DNA from: Prostheceraeus crozeri
Lineage: Eukaryota > Platyhelminthes > Polycladida > Euryleptidae
Assembly: GCA_907163375.1 (NCBI GenBank)
Contig: CAJQUW010001866.1
Location: forward strand, 1,116,001-1,180,000
Reading direction: 5' to 3'
Length of the DNA stretch: 64,000 bases
The notes below the pieces were generated by a model. That model was not told where the DNA came from. It saw only the letters and a program-made list of their open reading frames with translations, and did not search any database. Positions 21,919 through 31,649 of the stretch are shown in pieces; position 1 is the first letter of the stretch; each line of letters begins with the position of its first letter. Both the position numbers and the translations under genes were made by a program.

Positions 21919-24435
21919 TCAGCGGAGAGCGGAGTCGAGATCGATTGTGATGTGAAGGTCACTCACAAGCTTCACTCGCTCTCTAAGGTACGATGGAACA
22001 GATCCATGAACACACTTATAGGCCAAGGTGGCTAAGCGAAGATCAACTCGATGCCTCATGGATAACCAGTCCAGCTCTTTTGCGGCTCCAGAAACATGGC
22101 CAAAGTACGGGATGTTCTTCACGAGACGAACTGCAGCATTGATCACGCTCTGAAGGCGGTTCATCGTGACTTCAGGCAACCCACTGAAAATACCGATGCA
22201 ATACTCGAGCACAGGGAACACCAATGACTCAACCAGATAGGCAGTATGAGAACGAGTAATTGATCGGCGGATTGAGCGGATTTGTCGGAGTATACTGAAG
22301 CACGATGACACTGTTTTTGAAACTTGTGATGCTAAGGACAATGTGTTGTCAATCATGAAGCCGAGATAGCGAGAAGAAGCCACAGGAGTAAAATGATGGT
22401 CCATAATGGAGATAGGTTGCTCATGGCAAGCAGAGATGTAACCGGTCGCCGGTAGACCGGCGCAGGTCGCCGGTAGACCGGCGCAGGTCGCCGGTCCAGT
22501 CTGAAAAATCAGACCAGCCAATACCGGCAGAGACGGTCACATCGGCATAATTTCATCCGGCATGATGTGAGGAAGTGTCCTTCATGTTGAATCCATCACG
22601 TCAATCAGTAAATTGTTAATTTTAGCAGCCGTTTTCAAGGCGTGCAGAGTACCGCCACCGTCGTGTCCTTCTAAATCTCTAGCTTGTTGTCGTAAAATGT
22701 TACAAAGGTACGTTCAATAGATGATGCTGCATAAACCTAGCTCCAGACAAAATCAAATTAAGTGCTCCTAGCCTAGGCTAAGAATTGTAACATTCTAACA
22801 TGTAGCTGGGGCCTGCTAAGCATATAACAGGCAGGTCTAGCCTACTATAAAGGACCTATCTGGTACAAGATGGGCCTATATATAAAGGCCTAAATATAGT
22901 GCATCGTAGGCCTATACATTATATCAATGCCTACATACAGCTATACATCAATCTTATGCTTGGTCTACTCTATGAGCCGATAGCCTAGTAGGCTCGCATA
23001 TCAGGTTTCGGCCTACAGCCTCCATAACTGACCTCACGATAGGCCTATTCGCTTGTAATCTTATGCGGTATCAAGTTATAGGCAACAATGTTTAACTCTA
23101 TATATTCATCGAAAGATCCGGTCGCCGGTCCAATGCCGGTCGTCGGTCCGGTCCGGTCTGGAATATTCCGGACCGGTTACATCTCTGATGGCAAGCCGAT
23201 AAGCGCTGGCGTAGTCCACACCACATAATATTTGTCTTCTCCATGTTCATCACCAACTTGTTAGAGTTCAGCCAACTTTGAATAAAATGCATACCATGTG
23301 AGATTTTTGAAGTCAATGAAGGTTTTTTTACCATGTGGACAAGACCCATACAGCAGAATGTCGTCGGCGAAGATGTAGACTTTCAAGCCAAAATTTTGTG
23401 AAACTTGGGAAATTTCGGCAGTGTAGAGGGCATACAGAATCGGCCCAAGGACAGTTCCTTGTGGAACACCATTGACCACTGGTACAACACTAGAATGGGA
23501 TCTTCCATACCGAAAGTACTGTGAGCGCCTTGTAAGAAAGGACCGAAACCATTCCGACACTAATCCTTTCAAACCATACGTCGTTGAAAGTCGTTCCATA
23601 AGTATACCATAATTCACTGAATCGAATGCCGCTGACACGTCGAGAATGCTGCTAGAAGATTTACTTCTCCCTCATCAATGGACTCAAGAAGATCACTCAT
23701 GACAGTTTCCGTAGAATAATGTTTCCGGTATGCTGATTGGTAAGTCGGAAGAAGATTACTTGTATGCAGATAAGAAATCATTTGGCGCAGGACAAGTCGT
23801 TCTAGCAGCTTCGACAGAACAGGGAGGCTGCTGATAGGACGATAAGATGACACATCATCGACATTTGATTTCCATTTCTTGATGACAGGAGTAACACATG
23901 CCAAGCCCAAGTTGGATGGAAACGATCCTCGAAGTAGTGATTCATTCACCAAGTGTGTTAGAAATGGTGAGAGAAGGCCAAGGCATTCCTTGAGAATGCG
24001 AGCTGGCATGGGATCTGCCAGGGACTGTTTATTGGGCAACGATCGTATTGTGGAGGAGATGTCGGGAATTGAGACGCACCGGAATGATGACAGCGAGCAT
24101 TCTTTATCCAAAACGGTAAATGAAGGCCGGTTGGCTGTACGCGTGATGGATGTAATTTTCCTAATCTTGTCGTCGAAGTGGTCTGCAAACTGTGTAGCAT
24201 CAAGGTAATCCGAGCAAAGTTTAACATCGCGACCCAACAAGGTGTTTATTGACCGCCAAAGTTTTTGAGAGTCTTTTCTTTCAGATTGTATTTTGTTTCG
24301 CCAGAACAGTTCACGCTTGCATTTCAGGATCCTTCGGTAGTAGGCCATGCAAGTTCTCCAGTCGTCATGACAGCCACTACGCTCCACACTACGAAGTAAA
24401 CGTTTAGCGAATTTACATTTAATTTCAAACGTCAT
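21919..24435 (-). pseudogene. LINE-B reverse transcriptase pseudogene
   Basis: Reverse transcriptase of a non-LTR element, which would copy its RNA at a nicked target. In order: linker (from 24435), fingers with VTPVIKKWKS and SSYRPISSLPVLSKLLERLV, AYRKHYSTET, motif A as LDVSAAFDSVNYG, motif B as NGVPQGTVLGPILYALY, motif C FADDILLYG, then NKLVMNMEKTNIMW. After the hAT insertion come SRYLGFMIDNTLSL and a C-terminal region with FPVLEYCIGIFSGLP and LQSVINAAVRLVK, typical of the L2/CR1 group. Frameshifts lie near 23655 and 23320. Dropping the hAT MITE and one 8-bp flank restores the frame across the join (SACH-EQPISIM). Confidence 0.88.
22431..23187. mobile_element. hAT-type MITE, 757 bp, inside LINE-B
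   Basis: The ends start CAGAGATGTAACCGGT on both strands, fitting the hAT CAGnGnTG terminal consensus. ATGGCAAG is repeated exactly at 22423-22430 and 23188-23195, the 8-bp duplication of hAT elements. The left subterminal part carries two tandem copies of a GGTCGCCGGTAGACCGGCGCA unit. There is no transposase. Confidence 0.92.
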
Positions 24436-24507
24436 TTTGTCAACAAAACCAATACGCTCATTAAGTCAAAAATGACATAAGGTTATCGACAACAAGGCTC
24501 AAAATGG

Positions 24508-24695
24508 AACACTCTTAAAGGGACACCCCTAGGGTGCAACTCGTGAAGGGACACCTCGTGACAGGACACTCCTAGGGTACAACTGTTGAAAGGACACCCA
24601 TGGGGGACACTTCGTGATTGGACACTCCTAGGGAACACCCCTTGAAAGGACACCCTATAGGGACGCCTCGTGAAAGGACAACCCTAGGGATGTTC
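24508..24695. repeat. Minisatellite of GGACACCCCTAGGG-type words
   Basis: Irregular units built from GGACACCCCTAGGG and ACACCTCGTGAAAGG follow one another for about 190 bp. They start just outside the 5' edge of LINE-B. Confidence 0.7.
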
Positions 24696-24699
24696 TTTG

Positions 24700-25380
24700 G
24701 TCAGTCAAAATACGGATCATGTCAAATGCGCTCAGTGGATGACCGCTCCATCCTTTCTGACCTTGCGTCTCTTTAACAGTCAGTTATCTGTGGACCACAT
24801 GCACAGAACCCATCTGTCTAATGTAGACTACATTATGTGACAGTCATGCCGACATTCATTTTAGCTGTCAAACAGTCGATTCATCAAAACTCAACGTCAG
24901 TTTTTCATTTCAATGTTTATGTGTCTATGGAAATAATGCAGAGATTTTTCACATCTGATCGTGCATCATACTTGAAGGAATCAGGCATCTGGTTTCACAA
25001 TTGACAACTTGAATGACTAAAACTTGTTTCTGTTCAAGTTTGCGACACTGCATCTTGCCTGGAGCATTCACCTACATGTACACTACATGCGGGTGGTAGT
25101 TCAGTTCTCGTCATTATCAATTCGAAGATCTAAGAAGAAGTATTAGATAACATCCGCCGCAATCCTGCATCAAACCCTGTTCATTGTCACAATTCCAACG
25201 TCTTCTTTCATTCCGAAATGGAATTTCCCGTATTGCAAGGAAAAAGGTACATGGATAATACTACTACAACAGAAGCAAATCAATATACCAACACCATGAG
25301 ATTTTAATACTGGATTGAGAAGATAAATGACTGAGTAACTATATGCCTCACGCCGGATGCGTAAATAGTGCAACCACAGA
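24700..25380. other. No recognised gene
   Basis: Nothing recognised on either strand. Confidence 0.4.
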
Positions 25381-27021
25381 CAGATTGTTTCATAAAAAAT
25401 GGATCACACTTAAACATCGCCTTAACTTCAACTTTGTCTAAATCCGCCAAACTTGAACGAATTTCTCTGAAATTTGGAAGATATGTCAGTTGTGCTTACT
25501 AATATCATTGTTGGAAATTTCAAGCATGAATATTGAGTTGTTTTCCTGTTATAGATAAAAAAGTAGTAGATAATTTGATCTTCATTTAGCGATGTTACAC
25601 AAAATCATACCTCACTCTTATAAAATTACATTTGTTTCCTTTGTTATGTAATATGTTGTTCTACAAGCCAAAAGCTGTCAAGCAAAACAAAAATAAAGAA
25701 AATCGGTCAATCAGAGCCAGTATAGCACCAGTATTCATCAACAATAATGTAACTGCTACAAGTGATTAACTGGACTTCATGTTCCATAGCTTCCTGACTT
25801 CGTTGCGGTGGTGTTGGCAGCACTCCTGATTGCTTTCAGCTAGAAATCTATCTCTTACCGGTTGAAAACAATACAAAGCACAAATGAACAATAACGAGAT
25901 CGCATTCACCAAAGGAAAAGTGTCAGGGTTTTCTTTGCGAGCTACAAGCAAGCGACTAAATGTCCCTTACACAAATGTGCATCGATGGCATAATGATGAT
26001 TTTCGGCTCTGTCGTAAAGAGGGCTCTGGCCGTCGACGCAAAACATCCAAACATAGAGACCGCATAATTTTGAGATTTGTTAAAGTTGATCCAAGTATCT
26101 CGTTAACTGAGATGGCTGCACTAGACTCGTCTATTTCTAAGTCCACTATTCGTAGAAGACTTATTGAGTCAAATTTCAAGAGCTGCAAGAGGCCCTCTCA
26201 GATCGAATTATCAGATCAGCATACAAAAAGACGTCTCAGATGGGCAATGAGTCATTTTCACTGGCAAAATCAATGGGATCGGGTTGTCTGGTCTGATGAG
26301 GCATCAGTCCGTCTGAAGGATAGTGATGGTCGATTGAGATTATGGATAAAATCTGATCAGGAAATTCCGAGACATTTACATCGTCCCCGGGTACAAGGTG
26401 GTGCGACTCTACTGATTTGGGCTGGCATTTGGACCAATGGCCGCTCTGAACTTCACATACAGCAAGGAACCATGAATTCTGAACGCTATGTGAATGTCTT
26501 ACGAATGAACATTGGCCAAATGACAGATCAACTTGGTAATCCATCGACTTGGTTATTTATGGATGATAATGCTACGTGTCACAGGAATAGTAGAGTCAAC
26601 TTATGCAAGTCTCAATTAGGGCTTAGGACATTATCTTGGCCAGCTCGTTCTCCTGATCTGAATCCCATAGAAAATGTATGGAGTATTCTAAAACGTAACG
26701 TTCGTCGTTCACTGCTACCTACAGATGGCGTATCACAACTTACGTCACTGTTAAAAAGAGAGTGGAGAAAGTTAGATCAGTCAAAAATCAACGATATCAT
26801 CGAATCAATGCCTAGACGAATTGGTAATGTATATTGACAATAAGGGTAGGGCCACAAAATATTAGCTTCTTAAGAGCCGTTTCTGTATCATAGCTTATCA
26901 GATTATATAAGGACATTTAAATATATTAGGGACATGAAATAACATGAAAATGCTTTCTGTATCATACTTATGTTTTATTTAGTCAAATTTTAGGATGATC
27001 CACTTTTTATGAAACGGACTG
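25381..27021 (+). mobile_element. Tc1-like transposon, copy D (near intact)
   Basis: 1641 bp, with TIRs like copies A and C. TA follows the right end (27022-27023), but the left flank reads GA, so the left copy of the TA duplication has changed or was never there. One unbroken transposase frame at 25884-26837. Very close to copy C over its whole length. Confidence 0.93.
25884..26837 (+). CDS. Tc1-family DD34E transposase (copy D)
   Basis: A 317-residue transposase with the same domain order and catalytic residues as the copy C protein (VVWSDEAS, MDDNATCH, SPDLNPIENVW). Differences from copy C by eye: E for G in the SLTxMAAL segment, I for M in RLWxKSD, and I for M in ELHxQQG. It shares the five-residue gap in the first helix-turn-helix. 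The frame is whole, so a protein could be made if transcribed; whether it can act on the TIRs without those residues is unknown. Confidence 0.93.
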   Translation: MNNNEIAFTKGKVSGFSLRATSKRLNVPYTNVHRWHNDDFRLCRKEGSGRRRKTSKHRDRIILRFVKVDPSISLTEMAALDSSISKSTIRRRLIESNFKSCKRPSQIELSDQHTKRRLRWAMSHFHWQNQWDRVVWSDEASVRLKDSDGRLRLWIKSDQEIPRHLHRPRVQGGATLLIWAGIWTNGRSELHIQQGTMNSERYVNVLRMNIGQMTDQLGNPSTWLFMDDNATCHRNSRVNLCKSQLGLRTLSWPARSPDLNPIENVWSILKRNVRRSLLPTDGVSQLTSLLKREWRKLDQSKINDIIESMPRRIGNVY

Positions 27022-27046
27022 TATATTGCTTTGTCTGTGCATCTCG

Positions 27047-27152
27047 GTCTAGAGATGACATTTATCAACAGCACTGATGGTCACGACCAGAGCTAGTGCC
27101 GAAGGGCAGGAAGATCAATTTTCCATTGAGCGCTATGCAAATTCAAGCCTGA
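27047..27152 (+). repeat. Dispersed repeat, partner at 4528-4640
   Basis: Shares GTCTAGAGAT, GGTCACG-CCAGA-CTAG and GAAGATCAATTTTCCA with 4528-4640 in the same order. It begins about 25 bp after Tc1 copy D and runs directly into the minisatellite. Confidence 0.6.
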
Positions 27153-27388
27153 AGCTTGCACGGTGCAGCTGACTGGGTCACTACTCCTCACACTGCGTGC
27201 TTGAATGGTGCAGCTGACTGGGTCACTATTCCTCACATTGGAGGCTTGGACGGTGGAGCTGACTGCGTCACTACTTCTCACACACGAGGCTTGGGCAATG
27301 ATGACTGACTGGGTCACTACCCTCTCTCTCTCTCTCCCAGAAGACTTGAACGGTGATAGCTGATTGGGTCACTGATCGTCACACAGGA
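27153..27388. repeat. 45-bp minisatellite, five units
   Basis: Units start GCTTG at 27153, 27199, 27244 and 27289 and GACTTG at 27343, each with GCTGACTGGGTCACTA-type cores. The fourth is lengthened by a (CT)n run. The fifth is the most diverged. Confidence 0.85.
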
Positions 27389-27569
27389 ATCTTGAGCCAT
27401 TTTGAAGAATGCCACCAAAATCTAATGAGAACGTTGAACATAATGAAATGAAGGACGGTTGTAGCTTTTTTTGATGAGCTTGCAATTCACATGATTTTTT
27501 TCTCAAAGACTAACAAAATAAAAAGTGAAATGTAATTACATCGATGTTCGATGTTCACAAAACCATCCT

Positions 27570-27838
27570 AAGGTGAGGTTTTCATGTTTTGACAGAATGG
27601 CGTGGCAGCAATTATGGCTATATTCGTTCTATTTCTTACTTAATCAGACAAAACATAGAAATCCGAAACTTCTTCTCATTGGAATCGCATGTATTTTTCC
27701 TTGACCCTGTCTGACAGAGGAAGAACCAGGTGGAACTCGGCTGACGCGCAGATTCGTAGCAGGCATACGGTGTACATCATCTCTTGAAAGTGTCATTTTT
27801 GTTCCCGCTCCCTGCAGAAACGTGTGCTGGCGGCCGAA
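27570..27838. mobile_element. Foldback MITE, right half only
   Basis: Matches the right half of the 598-bp element at 17902-18499: CCTGTCTGACA, GGAACTCGGCTGACGCG, TGAAAGTGTCATTTT, CTCCCTGCAGAAAC and GGCGGCCG occur in the same order. The left arm is absent. Confidence 0.65.
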
Positions 27839-27839
27839 C

Positions 27840-28505
27840 CTCTCCTTGTTTCTTAACTAAATGCGACGAGATTAGAACAACAGTTAGCGAGAGTTTAGGT
27901 GAAGATAAAGACATGAAAGTGCGCGAAATATAGCTGACTCACCAACAAATTTTGACACATGGATAATATGGCACTAAAGGCTTACAATCAAACATGAATC
28001 GTCTGAAAGTTATTTGGGAGAATATCTGAGTCGGCTCAGTTTCTCTGTTTTCTCAGTAAGCTTCATTGCTTGCCATCAATATTCTGTTTGATGAAAGCGT
28101 TTTGCAGCTGATTTTTCGCTTCTGCATACTCCGCTTTAACAATGCCGTTTTCACGATTCAGGAAGACATTTGTCAACAGATATATGCCAGACTAGCATTC
28201 AGCACTTTGGAAAGTATTCATAAAATATTAAAACCGAAATAGTGGTTTGTTGAAGAATCAGTCTTGTTAAAAGTGGCTGTTGTTATTATTATCATGTTGT
28301 CGTATTTACGGCAGTTTGTCTGCAAAGTGTGTGAAAATGATAAATCCACCTTCGACCTTAATGTGTGCGATTACTGATAAGCTTATACAAAGCACAAACC
28401 TGTTACATTTACTACTTTTGAAATTGTCTAATAAGTAAGTCGATTATTTTTTGCTCACACGCATACCGCTTTCATGTATTCCATTACAACTTTGTTGGAT
28501 TGCTG
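27840..28505. other. No recognised gene
   Basis: Nothing recognised on either strand. Confidence 0.4.
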
Positions 28506-28509
28506 AAGC

Positions 28510-28845
28510 ATTTTTTCTATCATGGAAAATACATTAAATAGTGTAAACAGAATAATTGAGTACTGAGTTGCATCCTAGTTGAAAAATGGAAACAGACCTG
28601 AATAGCTGCCACTTCATCCAATATCAGGAATCATCACATCTCTCAACATCGACACAACTGCCTATTTAAAGTCGCAGCTATGTGCGGGTAAATTTGTGAT
28701 TCGCAATTAGCAAGTTAGTGAAATTTCGACGGATATTCATCAAGTATCACTTGAAACACACTACTGGCAAATCGCCTGAGTTTGTGCGCCTGCAATAATT
28801 AAAAAATGCTACTTTTGTAAATACACTGCAATTTTTAGCAAAAAA
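28510..28845 (+). repeat. Repeat R4 in the order (Y')-X-Y
   Basis: Block X (28583-28675: ACAGACCTGAATAGCTGCCA through CTATTTAAAGTCGCAG) is followed by block Y (28700-28845: CAAGTTAGTGAAATTT through TGTAAATACACTGCAA). A worn partial Y precedes X (about 28520-28575). At 41045-41332 the same blocks occur as Y then X. The simplest reading is a decayed tandem repeat with a unit of about 290 bp. Confidence 0.6.
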
Positions 28846-28849
28846 ACCT

Positions 28850-30215
28850 GTGAACTCCATAAACTCCCCTTTGATAATGTTTGGAGCATGCTTGAAAGCA
28901 TGGGGTCAGCTAAGCTTCACTTAAATAGATACTTTTAAAAATATATGTAAATTATTGGAAGTCTGGTAGAAACTCAGATGTAAAATGAGCAGAAAATTAC
29001 GGCTGATGTGCATCTAAATGAAGAAATACTTCAAACTATTGCGAGGCGTTACAATATTTTTCAACGTCTTTTTTGCATTTTCAACTGCAACTATTTGAAT
29101 CTAATATTGATCCGTCTTTGATAGCTATTTTCAACTATTACAAATGATAGCTATTACAAAAAAAGTTAAATGTGAGCCATAATAATGAGCATGTAAAAAT
29201 CTGTACATCTTTTAATGTACAGATTTTTTGTAAATGGCCTATTTCCAAATTGGCCTCCATTTTCTAAAAATTCCTATTTTTCACAAATTGTTTAGGACTA
29301 GTACGTCGACTACAGTGCAAGAATAGTTTCTCAGCATATAAGAATATTTCTGATTTTCGACAACTCAGTTTCGAATGTGCAGTCAAAAAGTATTAATTGT
29401 GAGTAGTATTATATGGTTAAGATGCTATTTTAAGAATTTAGAATTCAATGTCAATTGAAACTGAATTTCAATAGAGATGCTTCATTGTTGTTTAAGTTAT
29501 CCACATGAGACAAACTAAAATATGCTCATCCGCTTAAAAACGATTCATGTATTCTTTCAGAATGCAGGGAAACATGACAACAATATCCATTACAAGCACA
29601 TAATCTGTAATAAAATGAAATTCTCCTCAAACATGTCGGGAATTATAAACACAAACAGATCGAAATAATCGATCACTATACTGAAATTTTTCCAGTCATT
29701 CTCAAAGCTGTGATGCAATGATTCAACACTGTGTTGTTCGAATTCTCCTCGAGTTAGCTCACATGATCTGGCATACTGTGCATGTAGGGCATTCCCCGGT
29801 CCCAATAGTTGGTATACACTCTGATGTTGTTTATCTGATATGAACGGATTTCAACTGTTACGTCATCACTCATCAAATTGTGACGTCATCATTTTAACAG
29901 ATATTTACGGGTATTTTCTGAGAAGCTTTTCTGTTAAGTTAAACGGTAAATATAGCTGTTTTTAACTGTTTACAGCTTACAGTGACATGGATACACTTGT
30001 AGTCATGCAAAGCTCAACTTCACTTGCTTTTTAACAATGGTCTTTAGCGATTTAAATTGATAAATATACTTAATTCTCTATGCTTTATGTTTACTAACAC
30101 CGGATTTTCAAGCTGACAAAATTATTGACTTGATTATCACATGACTATTAACCGCAATCATAATATTTCATCTGTACGCAGACTTTGATTATAAATTGAT
30201 AATCGTTCTTGAATA
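28850..30215. other. No recognised gene
   Basis: A 14-bp hairpin (AAAAATCTGTACAT with its inverse, 29195-29230) and CGTCATCA words near 29860-29900 are the only structures noticed. Confidence 0.4.
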
Positions 30216-30217
30216 TT

Positions 30218-30400
30218 ACAATAGCAACCGCTTCCAGGCGACCTCGGACAATCGATCTAATGATTCTATGCCTCCGGCTTTCACGAGGTCGAAATGATAT
30301 GTCAATGCGACTTGCTCTTGGCACCACCATGAAAAATGGCGTGCCGGCTGGGAATCATTAGATCGATTGTCCGAGGTCGCCTGGAAGCGGTTGCTATTGT
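30218..30400. repeat. Perfect 49-bp inverted repeat around an 85-bp core
   Basis: 30218-30266 and 30352-30400 are exact reverse complements by eye. The core between them is an inverted copy of the SINE body found at 30541-30634, so a transcript of the region could fold in two ways. Confidence 0.9.
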
Positions 30401-30469
30401 TATATAAACAAACCAGGAAGGTAACGTCATAATGCGCGCTGAAAGCTTTACTTGCTCATGACACGATCA

Positions 30470-30634
30470 TTGAGGGTGTGCTTCGCTGGTCTTGGTGATC
30501 TTCATGCCGCGTTAGCAATTCGAAGACAGGGTTCGATTCCCAGCCGGCAAGCCATTTTTCATGGTGCTGCCAAGAGCAAGGCGCATTGACATATCATTTC
30601 GACCTCGTGAAAGCCGGAGGCATTGAATCATTAG
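30470..30634 (+). mobile_element. tRNA-headed SINE-like element
   Basis: A perfect B box, GGTTCGATTCC, lies at 30530-30540. A weak A-box-like word (GCTGGTCTTGG, about 30485) is placed about 45 bp upstream. The body (CAGCCGGCAAGCC to ATTGAATCATTAG) is repeated in the opposite orientation without the head at 30257-30351, with about four differences in 95 bp. No partner for the acceptor stem is seen, so the head is tRNA-derived rather than a tRNA gene. No poly-A or microsatellite tail is visible. Confidence 0.65.
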
Positions 30635-30639
30635 GACGT

Positions 30640-31645
30640 TTTTGAATATTATTCCAATTCATACCTGAAGCTCACTGTTTGCACTTTCTATATTATATAA
30701 GCTTATAGGTTTCCCGAGTTTTCGTGCAAAAGAAGTTTAACTCAGAGGCCTGACCTTCTTCACACCCTCTGAGACCTGATGGGGGGTCCAGTGGACCCCA
30801 TTTACAAATTCTTCGTTTACCTGCTTAAATCGATATCAAAGCATTAGAAAAGTTGATTTTAAGTAAAACAATGATGTTTGGGTGAAGCAAATCGATATAA
30901 ATAATCCTTTGAATGCCTTTTAGTCTTCTCAGTAGACACATGCGAAAAGGTGATGTTTTTGTAATTCATCTACATTCAGCATAGTATCAAATGTACTAGG
31001 AGTCGGTTTTACGATGTCTGTTGTCACCATGTAACCTCAGATAGTTAAATTTAATGAAATTGATTTATTCCATGCGGCGTAGCCCTTACATTTGGCCATT
31101 TTTTTCAAATTAATCCGTGCCAATCGTAATTAGGCCTAAACTGAGCCATAATTGCTGCATTTTATGACCCTCAAAACAGCTGTGGAGATCTCAAACCCAT
31201 CAATTACCACTGTAAAAACTTTTCCAAGTTTTTTTCAGTGTTGAACTATCAATATAATGATGGCTTTGATTTTGAACATTGATTGATGCTGATTTGTTCA
31301 TGTAGGCCAACCAGTCATGCACGATCATGTGCGAAAACAAAATATTCACATTTTGTGATCTTCTAACATAACGCACAGGTACAAGTATGATGTAAACATT
31401 GAATAAATGAATCTCACTCATTATACACCACCGTGGACATGTCCAAAAACATTTTTCATCTGATAGTAAACGTTTTGTTATGGGAATTTCTACACCCTGT
31501 CAGACCTGAGGGGGGTCCAGTGGACCCCCTTGGCCTGTCTACCATACTTCTGTTGATTCAATTGAAATGAAATAACACATGCAGATTCACTGTCAAAAAT
31601 GATGATTTTACATCGGCATGAGCAGTTGATAGATCCTCCTACTGG
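30640..31645. repeat. Pair of direct repeats with a GGGGTCCAGTGGACCCC palindrome
   Basis: 30763-30801 and 31494-31535 share CACACCCTCTGAGACCTGA / CTACACCCTGTCAGACCTGA followed by the 17-base palindrome GGGGTCCAGTGGACCCC. Flanking sequence is only weakly similar. The 690 bp between them holds no recognised gene. Confidence 0.7.
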
Positions 31646-31649
31646 CTAC

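Larger units (their letters stand above)
21629..24440 (-). mobile_element. LINE-B: 5'-truncated L2/CR1-like retrotransposon
   Basis: The reverse-strand element runs from the linker upstream of the reverse transcriptase (24435) to an (ATTC)n tail at about 21629-21650. No endonuclease remains, so it is 5' truncated as usual for target-primed insertion. The RT is split by two frameshifts and by a 757-bp hAT MITE at 22431-23187. A variable A/T run at about 23320 is one of the frameshift sites. Confidence 0.88.

Noticed and set aside
29195-29230. Hairpin followed by T-run as a terminator
   Set aside because: The DNA is eukaryotic and no upstream gene ends here; a 14-bp palindrome in AT-rich DNA is weak evidence.
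30470-30545. Genuine tRNA gene at the B box
   Set aside because: No matching acceptor stem and a poor A box; the downstream body repeats as a SINE-like unit.
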